From Bacteroidales bacterium (GTDB lineage: Bacteria > Bacteroidota > Bacteroidia > Bacteroidales > UBA932), in the NCBI GenBank assembly GCA_017502125.1, contig JAFVVN010000009.1:1-64000 (forward strand): DNA of 64,000 nt, written 5' to 3'. This document shows, one piece after another, positions 1 through 8,252 of this stretch (positions are counted from its first letter, which is position 1; each line of letters opens with the position of its first letter). The notes under the pieces were generated by a model. It searched no databases and was not told the origin of the DNA. It worked only from the letters and a program-made list of their open reading frames with translations. The position numbers and the translations under genes were made by a program.

Positions 1-560
1 GTGAGTTGTGCTATATAACCCGCCGTATCGACCGTACAGCCACAGGTGACAAACTCCCGATGGAGGATATGTGCCAGCTAACGGAAAGACTTACGGAACA
101 TAAGTACAAAGGCTCGTATGAGCAGATTGCAAAGGCGATACAGCGATTTTCGGCTGTACCAAAGTTGGACATGGTAAACTATTGGGAGCAGGTTGTTTTC
201 TCGTGGATAATGGGCAATGCCGATATGCACCTGAAAAACTTTTCGCTATATAGCAAGGAGCAGGGGAAATATGTGCTTACGCCTGCATACGATATGCTCT
301 CCACCGCATTGGTGATGCCCGAAGACACCGAAGAGTTGGCATTGACCATTAACGGCAAGAAACGCAAAATCAAGAAAGCAGATTTCGTGGCTTCAATGCA
401 AGCATCGGGGTTGGAGGAGAAAGTTATAAATAACATCTTTGCCAAATTCGCAAAGGTCAAAGATAGATGGTTTGAGTTTATCGACCTATCTTTCTTGCCA
501 GACGAAATGAAAGAGGCTTTTAAGGCTATCATTGCCGAGAGAATTATACTGATATGTTAA
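1..560 (+). CDS. HipA-family serine/threonine kinase toxin, C-terminal part (5' end outside window)
   Basis: C-terminal lobe of a HipA-like kinase, the toxin of HipA/HipB-type toxin-antitoxin systems, which in characterised members phosphorylates glutamyl-tRNA synthetase. Visible motifs are the catalytic-loop signature GNADMHLKNFSL and the metal-binding PAYDMLST segment. The frame is open to the left edge; position 3 reads GAG-TTG-TGC (ELCYIT), which continues a typical HipA core, so the apparent TTG start at 6 is only an artefact of truncation. The N-terminal HipA domain and any HTH antitoxin would lie upstream. The gene ends 19 bp before the metallo-beta-lactamase-fold gene and probably shares its transcript. 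Both lie next to tRNA-Phe, a favoured integration site. Family assignment is firm; toxicity and target are inference. Confidence 0.85.
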   Translation, partial: ELCYITRRIDRTATGDKLPMEDMCQLTERLTEHKYKGSYEQIAKAIQRFSAVPKLDMVNYWEQVVFSWIMGNADMHLKNFSLYSKEQGKYVLTPAYDMLSTALVMPEDTEELALTINGKKRKIKKADFVASMQASGLEEKVINNIFAKFAKVKDRWFEFIDLSFLPDEMKEAFKAIIAERIILIC

Positions 561-579
561 ATGGTAAGATATTAGAACA

Positions 580-1698
580 ATGAAAGTAACAAGAGTTATA
601 CACCCTATAGGACAAGGTGCGTTTTATTCAGAGCGTATTGAGTGTGATGATCGTACATATAACATTGTATATGATTGTGGATCGGGTAATTTTAATAAGG
701 CACCAAAACTGTTGGAACGTGAAATAACATCATATTATAAAAAGAATGATGTTATAGATGCCTTATTTATATCGCATTTTGATAATGACCATATTAATGG
801 TATAAATAAACTAAGGAGGCATACTTCTGAGATTAAAAATGTCATAGTACCGCTTATTGAACAAGAAGATTTCTGGTTTTATAGTATTGAAAATAATAAA
901 TTTGAGCGTTTTTATAATTCGTTGACAGAACTTGCCAATAACGTATATAAAGTCAGGCCTGCAAGCGAAGATGATAAATACTATCACTTAAATGATATTG
1001 GTTTGATAGATTTGTCAGAAAGCGAGGAAGGTAGTTTTGAGGTGCAGAATGCCACTAAATTTTCATTAAGAAGAAGTATAGACTGGTGTTACATACCATT
1101 CAATTACGATAAAAAAAACAGACTTAATATATTAAAAAATGAGTTGGCAAAGAATGGAATATCCGAGAATGAGCTAATTAGTGGCTGGGACATTATAGAC
1201 CAAAATATTAGTAGTATTAAAAAAGCATATAAGAAAGTCGTTACTGATGGAGCAAATAAAACCTCTCTAATTTTGTATTCTGGCGGTGTTGAAGGAGAAT
1301 ATGAATGTTGGCAATATCAAGGCTGCATGTGTTATTATCCTAGTTTATATCACAGACATTTTTATTGGTGTGATAAAGAGGGGTGTTTGTATTTTGGTGA
1401 CAACGACTTAAATCAAGCAAATATATTAAATGATTTGAAACATAAACTAAACTCGTTAGTTGAGCGTGTTGGGACAATTCATGTACCTCACCATGGAGCA
1501 ATAGATAATTTCAATGATGATATATTTGCTATTAATAATAGTGTTAAAATGTTTTTTGTGTCTTTTGGTAATAAAAACACATTTAGGCATCCTTCATCAA
1601 GAGTCGTTGCTGAGATCTTAAAGAATGGGAATGGATTATTTGAAGTAACAGAAGAGATGGATAGTGCGTATATTCAAATAATAATGAAAGTTTCGTGA
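580..1698 (+). CDS. ComEC-like metallo-beta-lactamase-fold protein
   Basis: A 372-residue protein of the metallo-beta-lactamase fold. It starts with a strand-turn beginning (GQGAFYSERI), then carries SHFDNDHINGI near residue 65, a variant of the HxHxDH metal motif, YFGDND near residue 271, and HVPHHG near residue 305, which is the signature of the ComEC/Rec2 hydrolase branch. No signal peptide or membrane segment is visible, so it is probably a cytoplasmic soluble hydrolase or nuclease-like enzyme. Its base composition is strikingly AT-rich compared with the core genes that follow, a sign of recent acquisition. It sits 19 bp after the HipA-like gene and is followed by a strong terminator. Stand-alone proteins of this type occur in defence islands, but the substrate here is unknown. 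Confidence 0.7.
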   Translation: MKVTRVIHPIGQGAFYSERIECDDRTYNIVYDCGSGNFNKAPKLLEREITSYYKKNDVIDALFISHFDNDHINGINKLRRHTSEIKNVIVPLIEQEDFWFYSIENNKFERFYNSLTELANNVYKVRPASEDDKYYHLNDIGLIDLSESEEGSFEVQNATKFSLRRSIDWCYIPFNYDKKNRLNILKNELAKNGISENELISGWDIIDQNISSIKKAYKKVVTDGANKTSLILYSGGVEGEYECWQYQGCMCYYPSLYHRHFYWCDKEGCLYFGDNDLNQANILNDLKHKLNSLVERVGTIHVPHHGAIDNFNDDIFAINNSVKMFFVSFGNKNTFRHPSSRVVAEILKNGNGLFEVTEEMDSAYIQIIMKVS

Positions 1699-1739
1699 AA
1701 GAACCTTTATTGGCATAACAACGCAACACTAAATTTATG

Positions 1740-1785
1740 CAGAGTTGGGAGCGAGCTGCCTTTGTCCCCAACTCTGTTTTTTTTT
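1740..1785 (+). terminator. Rho-independent terminator of the HipA/MBL transcript
   Basis: A perfect 10-bp stem (1740-1749 cagagttggg with 1767-1776 cccaactctg) is followed directly by nine T residues. It ends plus-strand transcription before the oppositely oriented tRNA gene. The T run is followed at once by eight G residues. Confidence 0.85.
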
Positions 1786-1823
1786 GGGGGGGGCAACATT
1801 ACCCAAAAAATCACCGTAAAACA

Positions 1824-1860
1824 AGAAGAAACCGCAACAGAATCACTTCTATTGCGGTTT
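1824..1860 (-). terminator. Terminator of tRNA-Phe
   Basis: A 9-bp perfect stem (1829-1837 aaaccgcaa with 1852-1860 ttgcggttt) lies immediately downstream of the tRNA 3' end. Read on the minus strand it is followed by a T-rich stretch (tcttcttgtttt). Confidence 0.75.
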
Positions 1861-1865
1861 TGTCG

Positions 1866-1938
1866 TGGTGCCACCGGGAATCGAACCAGGGACACAAGGA
1901 TTTTCAGTCCTTTGCTCTACCAACTGAGCTATGGCACC
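1866..1938 (-). tRNA. tRNA-Phe (anticodon GAA)
   Basis: The minus strand folds as a complete cloverleaf: acceptor GGTGCCA/TGGCACC, D arm GCTCAGTTGGTAGAGC, anticodon arm AAGGA-CTGAAAA-TCCTT with anticodon GAA, TTCGATT T loop, discriminator A. CCA is not encoded. The T stem CCTGG/CCCGG has one U-C mismatch at its middle pair. The 3' end faces the AT-rich HipA/MBL segment, the usual geometry for an element integrated at a tRNA 3' end. A TACCTTTG box lies upstream. Confidence 0.95.
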
Positions 1939-1978
1939 AATTTTTGTTTAGAACTACCCTATCTTTCGATTGGGATTG

Positions 1979-1986
1979 CAAAGGTA
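1979..1986 (-). promoter_or_regulatory. -7 promoter box of tRNA-Phe
   Basis: TACCTTTG on the minus strand matches the Bacteroidota -7 consensus TAnnTTTG, about 40 nt before the mature tRNA 5' end. Confidence 0.55.
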
Positions 1987-2038
1987 GACATTTTTTCTGA
2001 ACCTGCAAATTTTTCTTTTAAAAATATTCACTTTTTGT

Positions 2039-2046
2039 TAACTTCG
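2039..2046 (+). promoter_or_regulatory. Probable -7 promoter box of priA
   Basis: TAACTTCG differs by one base from TAnnTTTG and lies 7 bp before the first priA ATG. A start at 2063 (MRYISV) would give a normal short leader. Confidence 0.4.
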
Positions 2047-2053
2047 CAGTTCT

Positions 2054-4318
2054 ATGGACAAGATGAGGTACATATCAGTCATCCTTCCGCTCAAGCTTGA
2101 GTGGGAACCATGTTATGCCGTGAAAGCGGAAATATATTCAAGCATGGATCCAGAAGTCGGAGACAGGGTTAGGGTGACTTTTGCCCATCATCAATATATC
2201 GGGGTGGTAAGCGCGACCGATGTGCTGCCGGAGATAGACCCTGCGAAGATACAGGAAGTCCTGACAGTGGAAAAGGAGCTGGAAAGCATTCTTCCTGAAG
2301 AGATTGCATTGTGGAGATCAGTAGCTGAATATTACATGTGCACGGTGGGAGAGGTGTATAAGGCAGCATACCCTGCCATGAAGGTCAGCCTCGAAGAAGC
2401 AAGGGCAGCGGCCAGGCAAAAGGTTATGCAACGCAGGGAAAGGCTTATTGAAAGCATGAGGGCGAAGGTCAGTAAGATCCGGTGCAGACTTGCCAGAAAG
2501 GATGAAATGCTTTCCAAGGACAAGGAGGGCACAAAAGCCAGACTAAAGCATCTTGAAGAGAGAAAGCGTATCGAAAAGGAACTTACAACGGCCGTGGAAG
2601 CCCTTGCAAAGGCAGAAAGACATGTTGAAGACACTCTGGAGACTCATGTCGTCCATCATGAGTCCGCCGGAAGACTTGAACTCAACCATGCCCAGTCACG
2701 TGCCTATGACGGAATTATCAAAGGATTCCAGGCCGGCAAGCCGGTTCTTCTGAACGGAGTGACAGGGTCCGGAAAGACAGAAATATACATAAAACTTGCA
2801 AAGGAGAATCTTGAAAGGGGTCGCAACGTCCTGTATCTCGTACCGGAAATCGCCCTTAGCCGTCAACTGGAGGAAAGACTCAGGAACCATTTCGGAGAGA
2901 GCCTGCTGGTGTTCCATTCCGGAGAATCGGCAGTCAGCAGAAGGAACACTGCAGAAGCCGTAAGGGAGAGCGTCCGGGGATATGTAGTATTGGGAACAAG
3001 ATCTTCTCTTTTCCTGCCTCATCATGATCTGGGACTCATAATTGTCGATGAGGAACATGACAGTTCATACAAGCAGGACTCCCCTGCTCCAAGATATAAC
3101 GGCAGGGATACAGCTCTGATGCTGTCAGTTATCCAGACCCAGGTCCAACCAAAGGACAAGCCTTGCAATATTATACTTGGATCAGCCACTCCTTCGCTCG
3201 AAGAGTTGTACAATTGCCATGTCGGACGTCATGTCAAGGTGAATCTGGAGGAAAGATACCATGGAGCGCCAGAAACCGCCATTGAAATCATCGACACCAA
3301 GTCGGAACGACGAAAGAACGGTATGCTGGGCAATTTCTCACGCAGACTGACAGCTCAGATGGAAGCCACCCTGTCAGAGGGCGGACAGGTGATGATTCTT
3401 CGTTCAAGGAGAGCATGGTCACCTGTAATCCAGTGCGATGCATGCGGAGAGATAGTAAAATGTCCGCACTGCAATGTCAGTCTCAGTCTCCACAAGAAGA
3501 CATCAGATCAATCAGAGGGCACACTTGAATGCCATTATTGCGGATACAGGACTGCCTATAGACCCACATGCGACAAATGCAGCGGTCCTCTGAAACCACT
3601 TGGAGCCGGTACTCAAAAGATTGAAGAAGAGGCTGCAAGACTCTTCCCGAACGCAACCATAGCGCGCCTGGACAGCGACACAGGGAACAATGAAAAGCAG
3701 ATAATCAAGGAGTTTTCAAAAGGGAATATAGACATCCTGATAGGGACACAGATGCTCGCCAAAGGCTTTGATTTCAAGAATCTAAGACTTGTGGCAGTGA
3801 TTGCAGCCGACTCGCTTCTCGGAATGCAGGACTTCCGCGCAGACGAAAAGGCAGTCCAACTGCTCGAACAGTTCAAAGGAAGGTGCGGACGACGTGACAA
3901 GAAGGGAATTCTGGTGATCCAGACATCGCAGCCAGAGCATCCGATATACACAAATCTTTCTCATGGAGGAGTCGGTCTATACACAGATTCTCTTATGCAG
4001 GAGCGCAGGGATTTCATGTTTCCACCATTTACAAGAATAGTGGAACTTACCATCAGGGACAGATTCGAAGACAGGACAGAAAGAATGGCTGTCAAACTCG
4101 CCGACACGATAAGGAGGCACGAAAGCATACAGGTGACAGGACCTTATGCTCCTGTTGTGGACAGACAGGCAGACATGCATATACGCACCATAAGAACAGG
4201 TCTTCGCAAGGACCGGAACCTCAAGTCGGCAAAAGTACAGCTTAGGAGCATTATTTCAGATTTCGCGCGAGAGAACAGGTACGATGAACATATAACAATA
4301 AACGTCGACCCATCCTAA
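2054..4318 (+). CDS. priA: Primosomal protein N' (replication restart helicase PriA)
   Basis: A superfamily 2 3'-5' DNA helicase that recognises abandoned replication forks and reloads the replisome. Features in order: N-terminal 3'-end-binding domain (1-105); a long charged, probably coiled-coil insertion (about 110-200); Walker A GVTGSGKTE near 235; Walker B DEEHDSSYKQ near 331; GSATPSLE; a zinc-binding region with four CxxC pairs (about 460-510); IGTQMLAKGFDF; and a motif VI reading QFKGRCGRR where QVAGRAGR is usual. At 754 residues it is close to family length. The start could be ATG 2054 or ATG 2063; the second agrees better with the box just upstream. The gene converges on the lipid kinase gene with only 8 bp between stops and no visible terminator. 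Confidence 0.95.
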   Translation: MDKMRYISVILPLKLEWEPCYAVKAEIYSSMDPEVGDRVRVTFAHHQYIGVVSATDVLPEIDPAKIQEVLTVEKELESILPEEIALWRSVAEYYMCTVGEVYKAAYPAMKVSLEEARAAARQKVMQRRERLIESMRAKVSKIRCRLARKDEMLSKDKEGTKARLKHLEERKRIEKELTTAVEALAKAERHVEDTLETHVVHHESAGRLELNHAQSRAYDGIIKGFQAGKPVLLNGVTGSGKTEIYIKLAKENLERGRNVLYLVPEIALSRQLEERLRNHFGESLLVFHSGESAVSRRNTAEAVRESVRGYVVLGTRSSLFLPHHDLGLIIVDEEHDSSYKQDSPAPRYNGRDTALMLSVIQTQVQPKDKPCNIILGSATPSLEELYNCHVGRHVKVNLEERYHGAPETAIEIIDTKSERRKNGMLGNFSRRLTAQMEATLSEGGQVMILRSRRAWSPVIQCDACGEIVKCPHCNVSLSLHKKTSDQSEGTLECHYCGYRTAYRPTCDKCSGPLKPLGAGTQKIEEEAARLFPNATIARLDSDTGNNEKQIIKEFSKGNIDILIGTQMLAKGFDFKNLRLVAVIAADSLLGMQDFRADEKAVQLLEQFKGRCGRRDKKGILVIQTSQPEHPIYTNLSHGGVGLYTDSLMQERRDFMFPPFTRIVELTIRDRFEDRTERMAVKLADTIRRHESIQVTGPYAPVVDRQADMHIRTIRTGLRKDRNLKSAKVQLRSIISDFARENRYDEHITINVDPS

Positions 4319-4326
4319 GACACCCG

Positions 4327-5310
4327 TCAGATGACAATATTCAACTGGTCTTCAAGGACTTCCATTTTGACTGGCGCACGTCCGACCACCTCTCCGTCCA
4401 CTTCCACAGGCTCTGCATCCGAAGCACTGTCCGGCAGGATAACAACTGACCGGCAACGCGACTGGGTCAGCACGCCGACTTTATGGAAGTTTCCGGTGAA
4501 CAGCTTGGGTACTTCGCGTGCAATGACAAGAAGAGGGATATCAGGTATGACTGTCACATCAAGAAGACCATCATCCATGACTGCAAGAGAAGTCTGACGC
4601 ATTCCTCCTCCGGAATACCGTCCGACCCCAAAGGCCATTGAAAGATACTTCCCGGAAAAGATCTGATTGCCGTCACATAAAACTCTGGCGCGAACTGGAA
4701 CCCTGTGTCTGATACAGTAAAGCAAAGCACTGACATACAGCTGCTTGCCCCTATACCCCTGCTCCTTCTTCCTGTTCACGATTTCACAGACACGGGCATC
4801 TAGTCCGACACCACCGACATTTGCCATATAGGACTCCGCTATGGCATTTCCGCCTTGAACCGCATCATCGGAAGATTCATATATGCTCACTCTCACCACA
4901 TCCTGGACACCTGTACGGCCGGAAGCAATGACATCGATTGCTGAAGTTATATCGCGTGGCACACCTGCAGACTTGACCCAATCATTTCCAGAACCGACAG
5001 GAATTACAGCCAGGGTAAAATCTGACAGACGCACCTTTTCAGTATCGCTTGAAAAGACATATTCAGCAATTCCATTAAGCACATCATGGATGGTACCGTC
5101 ACCACCCACAGCTATAAACTTACGGTATCCCTCAGAAGCTGCTATTCTACTGAGTTCCATAGCGTTATACTTCCCGCCTGTAAATCTGGCCTTGTAGTCT
5201 ATCCCAGCGTTTTCCAGCTTCACTGCAGCCTTCTTCCATATGGAACCTGCCTTGCGGGAGGCAGCAAACACATTGACCAAGGCAAGCCACTTATTCTGCA
5301 TTTCCTTCAT
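4327..5310 (-). CDS. Diacylglycerol kinase family lipid kinase
   Basis: A soluble DgkB/YegS-type lipid kinase that phosphorylates diacylglycerol or a related lipid with ATP. The catalytic domain shows the nucleotide-binding signature VGGDGTIHDVLNG near residue 70 and VIPVGSGNDWVKS near 110. The C-terminal beta-sandwich half contains GVGRYSGGGMRQ and a DGLLDV segment typical of YegS-like proteins. The frame extends upstream to an ATG at 5388, but the 26 extra residues do not resemble the family; the start at 5310 (MKEMQNKW) places the first beta strand LALVNVFA directly after the N terminus, as usual. It is transcribed divergently from parA. Confidence 0.85.
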   Translation of the reverse strand: MKEMQNKWLALVNVFAASRKAGSIWKKAAVKLENAGIDYKARFTGGKYNAMELSRIAASEGYRKFIAVGGDGTIHDVLNGIAEYVFSSDTEKVRLSDFTLAVIPVGSGNDWVKSAGVPRDITSAIDVIASGRTGVQDVVRVSIYESSDDAVQGGNAIAESYMANVGGVGLDARVCEIVNRKKEQGYRGKQLYVSALLYCIRHRVPVRARVLCDGNQIFSGKYLSMAFGVGRYSGGGMRQTSLAVMDDGLLDVTVIPDIPLLVIAREVPKLFTGNFHKVGVLTQSRCRSVVILPDSASDAEPVEVDGEVVGRAPVKMEVLEDQLNIVI

Positions 5311-5425
5311 CGATAATTCAATAAGCAATGTCCAGAAAAGTCTGAGACGAGGTATCCCAAACTCACCGGGCATATAATTTATCAACAAAAGTAATAAATA
5401 AAGAATATGTATGAAATCTTTTTTG

Positions 5426-5433
5426 TAATTTTG
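5426..5433 (+). promoter_or_regulatory. -7 promoter box of the parAB operon
   Basis: TAATTTTG, a match to TAnnTTTG, lies 16 bp before the parA ATG, with TTG-rich sequence upstream. Confidence 0.55.
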
Positions 5434-5449
5434 CGAGGTTTATGTCCTA

Positions 5450-6229
5450 ATGAAAAATGGTATGGGAAAAGTAATAGCAATTGCGAATCAGAAAGGCGGT
5501 GTCGGCAAGACCACAACCGCAATCAACCTTGCAGCCTCGTTGGCGGTGCTTGAGAAGAAGGTGCTCATAATTGACGCCGACCCTCAGGCCAACACCACCT
5601 CCGGACTTAACTTTTCCCCCGAGGACGACCAGAAGAGAACGCTATATGAGGTGATGATCGGCAAGATTGACATCAGCAACACACTGATTCAGACTGAAGT
5701 GGCCGGACTTCACATGATTCCGTCACATATCAACCTTGTGGGTGCTGAAATCGAAATGCTTGAGCACGACAACAGGGAGTCGATACTTAAGGATGCTCTC
5801 GCACAGATCCGCGACAACTACGATTTCATCATCATAGACTGCTCCCCTTCCCTCGGACTGATTACCGTGAACTCGCTCACAGCAGCCGATTCAGTGATGA
5901 TTCCAGTCCAGCCGGAATTTTTCGCCCTTGAAGGTCTCGGCAAACTTCTTCAGACCATCCGTCTTGTCCAGAGCGGTCCAAACCCGGCACTAACCATCGA
6001 GGGGTTCGTGGTGACCATGTTCGACGGACGCACCAAGGTGCACAATCAGGTTTTGGGAGAACTTAAAGAGCATTTCGGAGGTATGGTATTCAGATCCATC
6101 ATCCAGAGGAACATCCGCCTGAGCGAAGCCCCATCACATGGAAAGCCTATCATTCTTTACGATGTGATATGCAACGGAACCACAAACTATCTCAACCTTG
6201 CCAAAGAGGTTATCGAGAAGAACAGTTAA
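5450..6229 (+). CDS. parA: Chromosome-partitioning ATPase ParA/Soj
   Basis: A Walker-type ATPase that binds DNA non-specifically in the ATP-bound dimer and moves ParB-parS complexes during chromosome segregation. The deviant Walker A motif KGGVGKTTTAIN (about residues 15-26) with its signature lysine, the IDADPQANTT segment, and IIDCSPSLGLITVN near 130 are all present. The 259-residue length is standard for chromosomal Soj. It is the first gene of a tight plus-strand cluster (parA, parB, DUF5683, LysM transglycosylase) conserved in Bacteroidota; parB begins 21 bp downstream. The ORF starts at ATG 5450, though the ATG at 5462 (MGKVIAIANQ) is also plausible. Confidence 0.95.
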   Translation: MKNGMGKVIAIANQKGGVGKTTTAINLAASLAVLEKKVLIIDADPQANTTSGLNFSPEDDQKRTLYEVMIGKIDISNTLIQTEVAGLHMIPSHINLVGAEIEMLEHDNRESILKDALAQIRDNYDFIIIDCSPSLGLITVNSLTAADSVMIPVQPEFFALEGLGKLLQTIRLVQSGPNPALTIEGFVVTMFDGRTKVHNQVLGELKEHFGGMVFRSIIQRNIRLSEAPSHGKPIILYDVICNGTTNYLNLAKEVIEKNS

Positions 6230-6250
6230 AGCCCCAATCTATAGAAGATT

Positions 6251-7195
6251 ATGAGCAAACCACAGAAAGGACTTGGAAAAGGTCTCGGTGCCCTTCTCGG
6301 AGGTGACACTGACCTCAGCAGCATAAGGAAGCCCGTCGGTTACGTGAACAAGGAAGTCGTGACCGCGGAACAGCCGAAGCAGGGAACTGCAGACATTCTG
6401 CGCATCCCTGTGGACATGGTCGAGCCTAACCCGTTCCAGCCACGAATGAGTTTCGATCAGGAGGCTCTCGAAGAATTGACTGACTCAATCAGGAGCCTGG
6501 GGCTTATTCAGCCTATTACCGTCAGAAGGACATCACGTGGCAAATATCAGATAATCAGTGGAGAGCGCCGTTTCAGGGCTTGCAGGATGGCTGGCATGGA
6601 TATGGTTCCTGCATATATCCGTGACACTAATGATCAGGGAATGCTGGAAATGGCCATCGTTGAGAACATTCAGCGAGAGAACCTTGACCCTATCGAGATT
6701 GCGATGAGTTACCAGAGACTTATTGAAGAGTGCAATCTCACCCAGGAACAGATGGCAATCAGAATCGGCAAGAAACGTGCTTCAGTCACCAATTTCCTGC
6801 GACTGCTCAAGCTTCCTGCAAAGATCCAGCACGACCTCAAGGTGGGGCTTCTCAGCGTGGGTCATGCCAAGGTTCTGCTAGGTCTGGACGACATCAAGCT
6901 TCAGGAGTATCTATGCGACCTGTCCATCAAGGACGGACTGTCAGTGAGACAGCTCGAAGATAAGATACGTCAGCTTGATCAGCCCAAGAAACAGAAACAT
7001 CAGGAGACTCAGGAACTGCCTGACGTATATTTTCAGGTTCTTGAGGTTGTCGGAAGATATTTCGAGAACAACATCAGCCTTAAGCGTGGCAATGGCGGAA
7101 AGGGTTCAATGACAATACATTTCAAGTCAGACGACGAGGTGAAACGCTTCCTGCAGGCTCTCGAGGAGTCACAGTTCGGAAAAGGACGCGAATAA
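6251..7195 (+). CDS. parB: Chromosome-partitioning protein ParB
   Basis: A CTP-dependent DNA clamp that loads at parS and activates ParA. It begins with the ParA-activating segment (KGLGKGLGALLGG), followed by the ParB/Srx CTPase domain with NPFQPR near 62 and the C-box SGERRFRACRMAG near 103. Next comes the helix-turn-helix that reads parS (LTQEQMAIRIGKKRASVTNF, about 165-185), and last a C-terminal dimerisation region. It follows parA by 21 bp and precedes the DUF5683 gene by 10 bp, so the four genes probably form one operon. No perfect 16-bp parS palindrome was found in the window. Confidence 0.95.
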   Translation: MSKPQKGLGKGLGALLGGDTDLSSIRKPVGYVNKEVVTAEQPKQGTADILRIPVDMVEPNPFQPRMSFDQEALEELTDSIRSLGLIQPITVRRTSRGKYQIISGERRFRACRMAGMDMVPAYIRDTNDQGMLEMAIVENIQRENLDPIEIAMSYQRLIEECNLTQEQMAIRIGKKRASVTNFLRLLKLPAKIQHDLKVGLLSVGHAKVLLGLDDIKLQEYLCDLSIKDGLSVRQLEDKIRQLDQPKKQKHQETQELPDVYFQVLEVVGRYFENNISLKRGNGGKGSMTIHFKSDDEVKRFLQALEESQFGKGRE

Positions 7196-7205
7196 CATAA
7201 GAATA

Positions 7206-8222
7206 ATGCTGAAGAGACTCTATAAGTACATATTTGCGTTAATCATCTGTCTGGCCGGTTTCGCACCGGACAGTTCTGCTCAGTTCAAGGAGGAGGCCTT
7301 CAATCAGACATATAACAGTCAGAGTGATTCGACTGCTTTGGCTGATACTGCTGCCAAGCTCTTTTCCTTCAAGGACTGGGCCGGAGGTATGTCTCATAAG
7401 CACACGATCAAGATTGGAACCATGTTCGCCGGATCGGTAATCATGCCGGGAACAGCTCAATTCTACAATAAGGACTACTGGAAAATGCCTGTCTTCTATG
7501 CCGGAATGGGAGCCTTTGCAGGTAGCGGAGGATACTATATGAACAAGTATATGAAGACCAAGAAGGCATATGACAGATTCCAGACCGACAAGGAGGCGTT
7601 CGAACTCAAATATGGCAATCTGGACTATCCGTTCGAAGCTCCGGTCCTTGATCTGGATTCAAAGAAGAAAGGTACATGGCTGCTTGTAGGAGCCGGTCTC
7701 TTCTACTGGGGCTCACTCCTGGATGGTGTCATCTGCTATGAAAGCGAAAAGGAGCCTGATCCGGGACGCGCCACTCTCTACTCTGCCCTGCTCCCCGGAC
7801 TGGGACAGATATACAATGGAGAGCTTTTCAAGGTACCGATATACTGGGGCTGTCTTTTAGGAGCAACACACTTCCTGGTGAACAACAACACAAACTACAA
7901 GAGGTTCAAGAGGATACACAACGAGGCATCAATGGGAACCGGATCGAGCCCGATCAATGCAGAAACGGCAAAATGGTACAGGGACGTGTACCGCCGCTAC
8001 AGGGACTACTCCATAGTGGCGACAGCCCTCTTCTATTTCCTTCAGGTGCTGGATGCCAACATCTTCGCATATATGCATGATTTTGAAGTGAGCGACGACA
8101 TAAGTATGAATATAGAACCCGCAGTCATATTACCGCCGGACAATGCCTATGCCATCCACACTCCACATAATTCACAAAACGGGCAGAATGCCTTCGGACT
8201 TAGACTTGGATTTACATTTTAA
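7206..8222 (+). CDS. DUF5683 domain-containing envelope protein
   Basis: A 338-residue exported protein with an N-terminal signal sequence (LYKYIFALIICLAGF, ending near SSAQ) and several hydrophobic segments (GTMFAGSVIMPG, WLLVGAGLFYWGSLLDG, VATALFYFLQVLDA). The two PG-rich repeats (MPGTAQFYN and LPGLGQIYNGE) and the C-terminal LGFTF ending, an outer-membrane-like terminus, are typical of DUF5683. Proteins of this family sit next to parAB in many Bacteroidota. Their biochemical role is not established; a link to cell-envelope growth is inferred from the neighbouring transglycosylase. Located 10 bp after parB and 30 bp before the next start. Confidence 0.8.
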   Translation: MLKRLYKYIFALIICLAGFAPDSSAQFKEEAFNQTYNSQSDSTALADTAAKLFSFKDWAGGMSHKHTIKIGTMFAGSVIMPGTAQFYNKDYWKMPVFYAGMGAFAGSGGYYMNKYMKTKKAYDRFQTDKEAFELKYGNLDYPFEAPVLDLDSKKKGTWLLVGAGLFYWGSLLDGVICYESEKEPDPGRATLYSALLPGLGQIYNGELFKVPIYWGCLLGATHFLVNNNTNYKRFKRIHNEASMGTGSSPINAETAKWYRDVYRRYRDYSIVATALFYFLQVLDANIFAYMHDFEVSDDISMNIEPAVILPPDNAYAIHTPHNSQNGQNAFGLRLGFTF

Positions 8223-8252
8223 CAGACTAACGATTTGAATCACAAAACATAT

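Noticed and set aside
6530..6545. Possible parS site near parB (CACGTG core)
   Set aside because: Only the 6-bp core is present; flanks do not match the 16-bp palindrome. The same holds for the other CACGTG cores seen at about 2697, 35569 and 37333.
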